Shown one piece after another: positions 60,260 through 64,000 of a stretch of 64,000 nucleotides of DNA. The stretch is from SIG299 sp964541485 (GTDB lineage Bacteria; Bacillota; Clostridia; Lachnospirales; Lachnospiraceae), in contig CAZIQL010000011.1 in NCBI GenBank assembly GCA_964541485.1, positions 1-64,000 on the forward strand. The letters are read 5' to 3'. Every line of letters begins with the position of its first letter. Position 1 is the stretch's first letter. Under the pieces are notes generated by a model, which was not told the DNA's origin, searched no databases, and saw only the letters and a program-made list of their open reading frames with translations. The position numbers were made by a program, and so were the translations under genes.

Positions 60260-61021
60260 ATGAAAATAAGCTATGCAGAAGTTTCTTTTGAGGGAGATAG
60301 AGAGATAAATGAAGATGCAATTACTACGAAGAGAATTGACAATAAACTTGTTATGGTGGTTGCAGACGGTCTTGGTGGTCATGATATGGGGGAAGTGGCA
60401 TCAGCGCTTGTTACTTCTGAACTCGTCAATTTGGTGGATTCAGGAGAGGAACCGGAAATTTGCATTTCTACTGCAATGAGGAATGCACAAAATAAATTAT
60501 TGAAGAAGCAAAAAGAGGCGAATGCTGGAAATGCAATGAAAACAACAGCAGTTATGCTGTTGATGGAAGAAGGAAAGGCGTATTTTGCGCACGTTGGAGA
60601 TTCGAGAGGATATGCATTTTTTAGAAACGGGAAGTATGTGAGGACGATAGACCACAGTGTCCCTCAGATGTTGGCATTAGCTGGGGATATTAAAGAGAGT
60701 GAGATTCGGTATCATCAGGATAGGAGTAGTCTTTTGCGTGTTTTTGGCTCCGAGTGGGAAAAGGATATGTTTGAAATCAGTGAGGAGATAGGTTTAAAAA
60801 CTGTGAAAGCATTTTTGCTTTGTAGTGATGGTTTCTGGGAGTTGATTACGGAAGAGCAGATGAAAAAGACATTAAAAAAATCTAAGACTGCGGCTGACTG
60901 GTTGGAGAAGATGCTTATGATTGTCAGAGAGAATGGAAAGAACACGAGTATGGACAACTATACTGCCGGAGCTGTTTTTGTAGAGGAGGATGCCAAATGG
61001 AGAATACCTTTTATTCGATAG
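60260..61021 (+). CDS. PP2C-type Ser/Thr protein phosphatase (second of three)
   Basis: 253 residues behind AAAGGAGG. Metal motifs are complete: INEDA, ADGLGGHDMGE, HVGDSRGYAF, LCSDGFWEL, MDNYTAGAV. Overlaps the next PP2C gene by 25 bases, so the pair is translationally coupled. Confidence 0.9.
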   Translation: MKISYAEVSFEGDREINEDAITTKRIDNKLVMVVADGLGGHDMGEVASALVTSELVNLVDSGEEPEICISTAMRNAQNKLLKKQKEANAGNAMKTTAVMLLMEEGKAYFAHVGDSRGYAFFRNGKYVRTIDHSVPQMLALAGDIKESEIRYHQDRSSLLRVFGSEWEKDMFEISEEIGLKTVKAFLLCSDGFWELITEEQMKKTLKKSKTAADWLEKMLMIVRENGKNTSMDNYTAGAVFVEEDAKWRIPFIR

Positions 61022-61755
61022 AAATTGCACAGCAATTAGGGACCAATGAACAGCAAGAAGATGCAGTAGGCTGTGTGTTGGGAGATATGAGTGCACTGCT
61101 TATTCTGTGCGATGGAATGGGTGGCTTAAATAGAGGTGCTCTTGCTGCGGAAACAGCGGTAGCTACCATAAAAAGTTTGAGTAAGAAAATGGATTGGGAA
61201 CAAAATCCGATAGAGTTTATGAGTCGCGCAATCCGGTTGGCAGATGAAGAGGTCTATCATCTCAGAGATGAAAACGATGAGCGTATTAAAGGCGGATGCA
61301 CGTTAATTATGGCATTACTGATAGGAAGGAATCTTTATTACGCGAATGTTGGTGATTCAAGAATTTACATTTATGAAGAAAAGGAGATACGACAACTAAC
61401 ACAAGATCATAATTATGGGGAAATGTTGAAGAGGAGGTTTCAACAAGGAAAAATATCTGAAGAAGAATTAAAAGCTGAATGGGGACGGGCTGCGGCATTG
61501 ACCAGCTATATTGGAATGGGAGAAATTAAAGAAGCGTTTATTTCTAGTCAGCCAATTAAGCTTAACAGAGATTCTGTTGTACTTTTGCAGTCAGATGGGT
61601 TGTATAAATTAGTAAGTGATGACGAGATAAGACAGATAGTAGAGAATAATTCAAGAGATTTGGAACGTGTTATGACAAAATTATTTGAACAAGCGTACCA
61701 TAACAAAAGAAATTATCAAGACAATACAAGTGTAATGCTTTTAAGAATGAAATGA
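60997..61755 (+). CDS. PP2C-type Ser/Thr protein phosphatase (third of three)
   Basis: 252 residues. Motifs CDGMGG, NVGDSRIYIY, LQSDGLYKL and QDNTSVMLL are intact. The first motif reads EQQEDAV where PP2Cs have NEDA, so metal-1 binding could be altered. Translation is coupled to the upstream PP2C by a 25-base overlap. The two may have different targets. Confidence 0.88.
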   Translation: MENTFYSIEIAQQLGTNEQQEDAVGCVLGDMSALLILCDGMGGLNRGALAAETAVATIKSLSKKMDWEQNPIEFMSRAIRLADEEVYHLRDENDERIKGGCTLIMALLIGRNLYYANVGDSRIYIYEEKEIRQLTQDHNYGEMLKRRFQQGKISEEELKAEWGRAAALTSYIGMGEIKEAFISSQPIKLNRDSVVLLQSDGLYKLVSDDEIRQIVENNSRDLERVMTKLFEQAYHNKRNYQDNTSVMLLRMK

Positions 61756-61771
61756 TGGGAGGAAGTTTGTC

Positions 61772-62524
61772 ATGAGAAAGGTAAAGTGTGAAAATATGCA
61801 TTTTTTTGATGCAGATATGACGACGTGTTGTCCGCATTGTGGAGCACAAGAGGCAAAAGAAATAAAATCGTCAACGGTAACCAATGTGGAAACGGTTGAA
61901 AAAAAGAAAGGATTATTCAGTATAATCGGAAAAAAGTCTAAAATTGAAGATTTGGGAGTGAACGGCTTTGAGGAAAAGTTGGAGTCGGATTATGTAAAGA
62001 CGGAAAAAATTCCGACACATATGGTTAATGAAGATGATTATGCATTATCAAATGCTGTAAATGGGATGTTTGATAATGTAGATGCTACTGTTACTAAAAC
62101 ACCAATGGTGAATAGTTCATCTATGGATGAAAGACAGAATTCCATGAAAACAGTCAGTCTGTTTGCTGATGAAGATGGAGAAGAACCGACGACAGGATGG
62201 CTTGTTTGCGTAAAGGGAAAACACTACGGAAGGAGCTTCGAAATAAAGACAGGACAGAATTGCATCGGAAGAGATTTTTCTATGGATATCTGCTTGAAAA
62301 AAGAAGACAGTGTGTCCAGGGACAAGCATGCTTATATTATTTTTGAGCCGAAGAAGTGCATGTTTTTGCTTAGAAGTGGTGGCGGCAAGGGGTTAACCTA
62401 TTGCAATGATGAATTGGTATTAGATGCAGCGGTTTTAAAAGCGTATGACAAGGTGCAGCTGGGAGAAGCGGAATTTTTATTCGTACCGTTTTGCGGTGAG
62501 CAGTTCATGTGGAGTGCTGAATAA
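61772..62524 (+). CDS. Zinc-ribbon FHA-domain protein
   Basis: 250 residues. The N-terminal ribbon (C6...H10 and C20-x2-C23) is the same short type as at the start of the kinase encoded next. A low-complexity middle (~30-145) rich in Thr/Ser may hold phosphorylation sites (EKIPTHM, ATVTKT). A C-terminal FHA domain spans ~150-245 (IGRDFSMDIC, SVSRDKHAYI). It is a plausible substrate or adaptor of the kinase 21 bases downstream. Its partner is inferred. Confidence 0.8.
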   Translation: MRKVKCENMHFFDADMTTCCPHCGAQEAKEIKSSTVTNVETVEKKKGLFSIIGKKSKIEDLGVNGFEEKLESDYVKTEKIPTHMVNEDDYALSNAVNGMFDNVDATVTKTPMVNSSSMDERQNSMKTVSLFADEDGEEPTTGWLVCVKGKHYGRSFEIKTGQNCIGRDFSMDICLKKEDSVSRDKHAYIIFEPKKCMFLLRSGGGKGLTYCNDELVLDAAVLKAYDKVQLGEAEFLFVPFCGEQFMWSAE

Positions 62525-62545
62525 ATCATAAGAGGGGTCGAGATT

Positions 62546-64000
62546 ATGCAAAAGAGATGTCATAACTGTTTTCTGGTATATGATGATGTTTCCGGAATGT
62601 GTCCATATTGCGGATTTATGGAAGGAGAACCTGGTAAGGAGCCGTATTATCTTTCACCAGGGACGGTGTTAAAAGAGCATTATATTATCGGTGAAGTGGT
62701 AGGAGCCGGTGGCTTTGGTATTACATATAAAGCGTGGGATACGGTTTTAGAGAGAAAGGTTGCCATTAAGGAATACTATCCGGTTCAGATGGTTACCAGA
62801 GTACCGGGCGAAGAGGAAGTCGTCGTTTTTCTGAATAAGAGAGAAGCAGAGTTTAAAAAAGGTCTTTATGATTTCTTACAGGAAGCTAAAATCATGAGTC
62901 AGTTTAGAAACAGCGAAAACGTCTGCAATTCCTATGACCAGTTTGAGATGAACGGAACGGCATACATTGTGATGGAGTTTTTGGAGGGACAGACGCTGAA
63001 GGGATATGTAAAAAGCCGTAAGGAAAATCCGTTAGAAGAGTCGGAGATTCTTACGATTATTTCTCAGGTACTATCCGGTCTTGAGGACATTCATAAGAAT
63101 AACGTAATCCATTTAGATATTGCTCCTGATAATATCTGGATTATGCCGGATGGAAGAATAAAAATCATTGACTTTGGTGCTGCAAAATCTAAACAGGTGA
63201 AAAAAGACAATGAAACAATTATTTTAAAACCAGGCTTTGCTCCACCGGAACAGTATAGAAGAAACGGAAAAATCGGACCTTGGACGGATATTTATGCAGT
63301 AGGTGCAACATTATACTTCCTTCTGACAGGGGAGGTACCGTTGGAAAGTTCTGACCGTGATAAGGAAGATGTCATGCAAGAACCTGCTATGCTTGCCGTG
63401 ATTTCCAAGGTGGCGAATGACGTTACGATGAGAGCGATGGCGGTACGTCCGGAGCTTCGTTTTAAAACCGCAAGAGAATTTGCGACAGAGCTTTATAAAG
63501 AGAAGGTAAGAAGCCTAGAGAATGAGATTAAGAGAAGAAAGAGAAACAGAAGAAGTTTTCTCCTTGCTATGGCAGTAACACTTGCAGCGGTTGCAACCAT
63601 GGTGGCGTACTACGGAATGTTTAAAAATAAAATTCAGGAGGACACCCTTTTGATTTGGGTTTCTGTTGATAATGCATTGGAAAACGCAGAAGCAGAACAA
63701 GAGCGGTATTTGTCTGTTGTGGAGCAATTCAATGAAATCTATCCACAGGTTACAGTTGAGGTGGTTGTAAAGGATAGTAACAGTGTGGAAGAGGAATTCC
63801 TAGCTACGCCAAGGAAGGAGCGACCGGATTTGATTGAAACCAGCAGTTTGTCTATGGGCACAGTAGAGGAGCTGGTGTCTTTGGAATCTGTCGCAGAACG
63901 ATATGGAGAAAGCATGCTCTCTGTAGTTGCATCGGCTGTTGAAGAGAGAGAGATACCAACGGGCTTTTATGTAAACGTGATTTATGCAGAGATTGATAAG
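62546..64000 (+). CDS. Transmembrane Ser/Thr kinase with solute-binding-protein-like outer domain (partial)
   Basis: Starts at ATG 62546 (GAGGGG upstream) and runs off the window edge in frame, at least 485 residues. It has a zinc ribbon (C5-x2-C8, C19-x2-C22) and a kinase domain with VAIK (K75), HLD-I-A-P-D-N (189-196), DFG (D209), and APPEQ. The HRD arginine is Leu and the usual Lys two after Asp is Ala, which is atypical but seen in some active kinases. A transmembrane helix (~337-358) leads to an outside domain (LLIWVSVDN..., FNEIYPQVTVEVVVKDS), the start of an extracellular solute-binding protein family 1 fold. Confidence 0.9.
   Translation, partial: MQKRCHNCFLVYDDVSGMCPYCGFMEGEPGKEPYYLSPGTVLKEHYIIGEVVGAGGFGITYKAWDTVLERKVAIKEYYPVQMVTRVPGEEEVVVFLNKREAEFKKGLYDFLQEAKIMSQFRNSENVCNSYDQFEMNGTAYIVMEFLEGQTLKGYVKSRKENPLEESEILTIISQVLSGLEDIHKNNVIHLDIAPDNIWIMPDGRIKIIDFGAAKSKQVKKDNETIILKPGFAPPEQYRRNGKIGPWTDIYAVGATLYFLLTGEVPLESSDRDKEDVMQEPAMLAVISKVANDVTMRAMAVRPELRFKTAREFATELYKEKVRSLENEIKRRKRNRRSFLLAMAVTLAAVATMVAYYGMFKNKIQEDTLLIWVSVDNALENAEAEQERYLSVVEQFNEIYPQVTVEVVVKDSNSVEEEFLATPRKERPDLIETSSLSMGTVEELVSLESVAERYGESMLSVVASAVEEREIPTGFYVNVIYAEIDK

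Noticed and set aside
1..64000. CRISPR arrays, prophage, complete IS or plasmid genes
   Set aside because: No spaced direct repeats, capsid, integrase or full transposase frames were seen. The only mobile traces are the 1-52 hairpin and the Rpn-like gene.

Overview
The window reads as a chromosomal segment of a low-to-moderate GC, spore-forming-type Firmicute, most likely a member of the Lachnospiraceae (Clostridia). This rests on gene content and style: ruvAB-zapA next to a U32 peptidase, a SEDS/FtsW protein fused to a penicillin-binding protein, an FtsA-like protein with a long C-terminal extension, the ACT-domain/PFL-family pair, recU, a hisZ-type histidine operon, and strong GGAGG ribosome sites with sigma-A promoters. 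The species cannot be fixed from the sequence alone.

Layout. 1-9,600: an IS-end-like hairpin, an RNase H-like exonuclease (minus strand), then a plus-strand run of a small zinc-ribbon protein, ruvA, ruvB, zapA, a U32 peptidase/RNA hydroxylase homologue, an FtsW-PBP fusion and a Nudix hydrolase. 9,600-14,300: an accessory patch with a structured leader before a nucleoside phosphorylase, a four-gene cassette (HIT, GNAT, 2H phosphoesterase, P-loop kinase), comFB on the minus strand and tRNA-Leu(CAA). 14,300-32,800: a collagen-like BclA-type protein, then housekeeping genes (polA, coaE, FtsA-like, WalJ/YycJ-like, ACT, PFL, pepD, LCP, small alarmone synthetase, RsmF-like, two pseudouridine synthases, HAD phosphatase, recU). 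32,800-38,760: a histidine operon with a consensus promoter and a foldable leader: hisZ-G-D-B-A-IE plus a 40-residue membrane peptide. No hisC, hisF or hisH is present. 39,100-41,200: an Rpn-like nuclease, aroE and a small XRE regulator.

41,352-64,000 (continuing past the right edge) is the most interesting part: a co-directional cluster that looks like a divergent type VII secretion system of the Firmicutes kind (T7SSb). It carries an EsaB/YukD ubiquitin-like protein, a 1505-residue EssC with two N-terminal FHA-like domains, a WXG100 protein, two sets of large LXG-like candidate substrates with small helical partners, and several unknown genes. No EsaA, EssA or canonical EssB is visible. In their place are signalling and scaffolding proteins: a VWA-TM-FHA protein, a pseudokinase-like/FHA protein, a CpaE/ParA-like ATPase, three PP2C phosphatases, a TPR/SH3 protein, a zinc-ribbon/FHA protein and a transmembrane Ser/Thr kinase with a solute-binding-protein-like outer domain. 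The inferred logic is that the kinase senses something outside and phosphorylates FHA-binding partners, PP2Cs reset the state, and the FHA-bearing EssC exports WXG100/LXG cargo. This parallels the PpkA/PppA/Fha1 control of type VI secretion.

The cluster starts at a sigma-A promoter whose spacer is filled by a perfect 10+3+10 palindrome, facing the divergent XRE gene. It also contains a 450-base non-coding gap with a long-stem RNA structure after essC, and the decayed 5' end of a second WXG100 gene just before the intact one.
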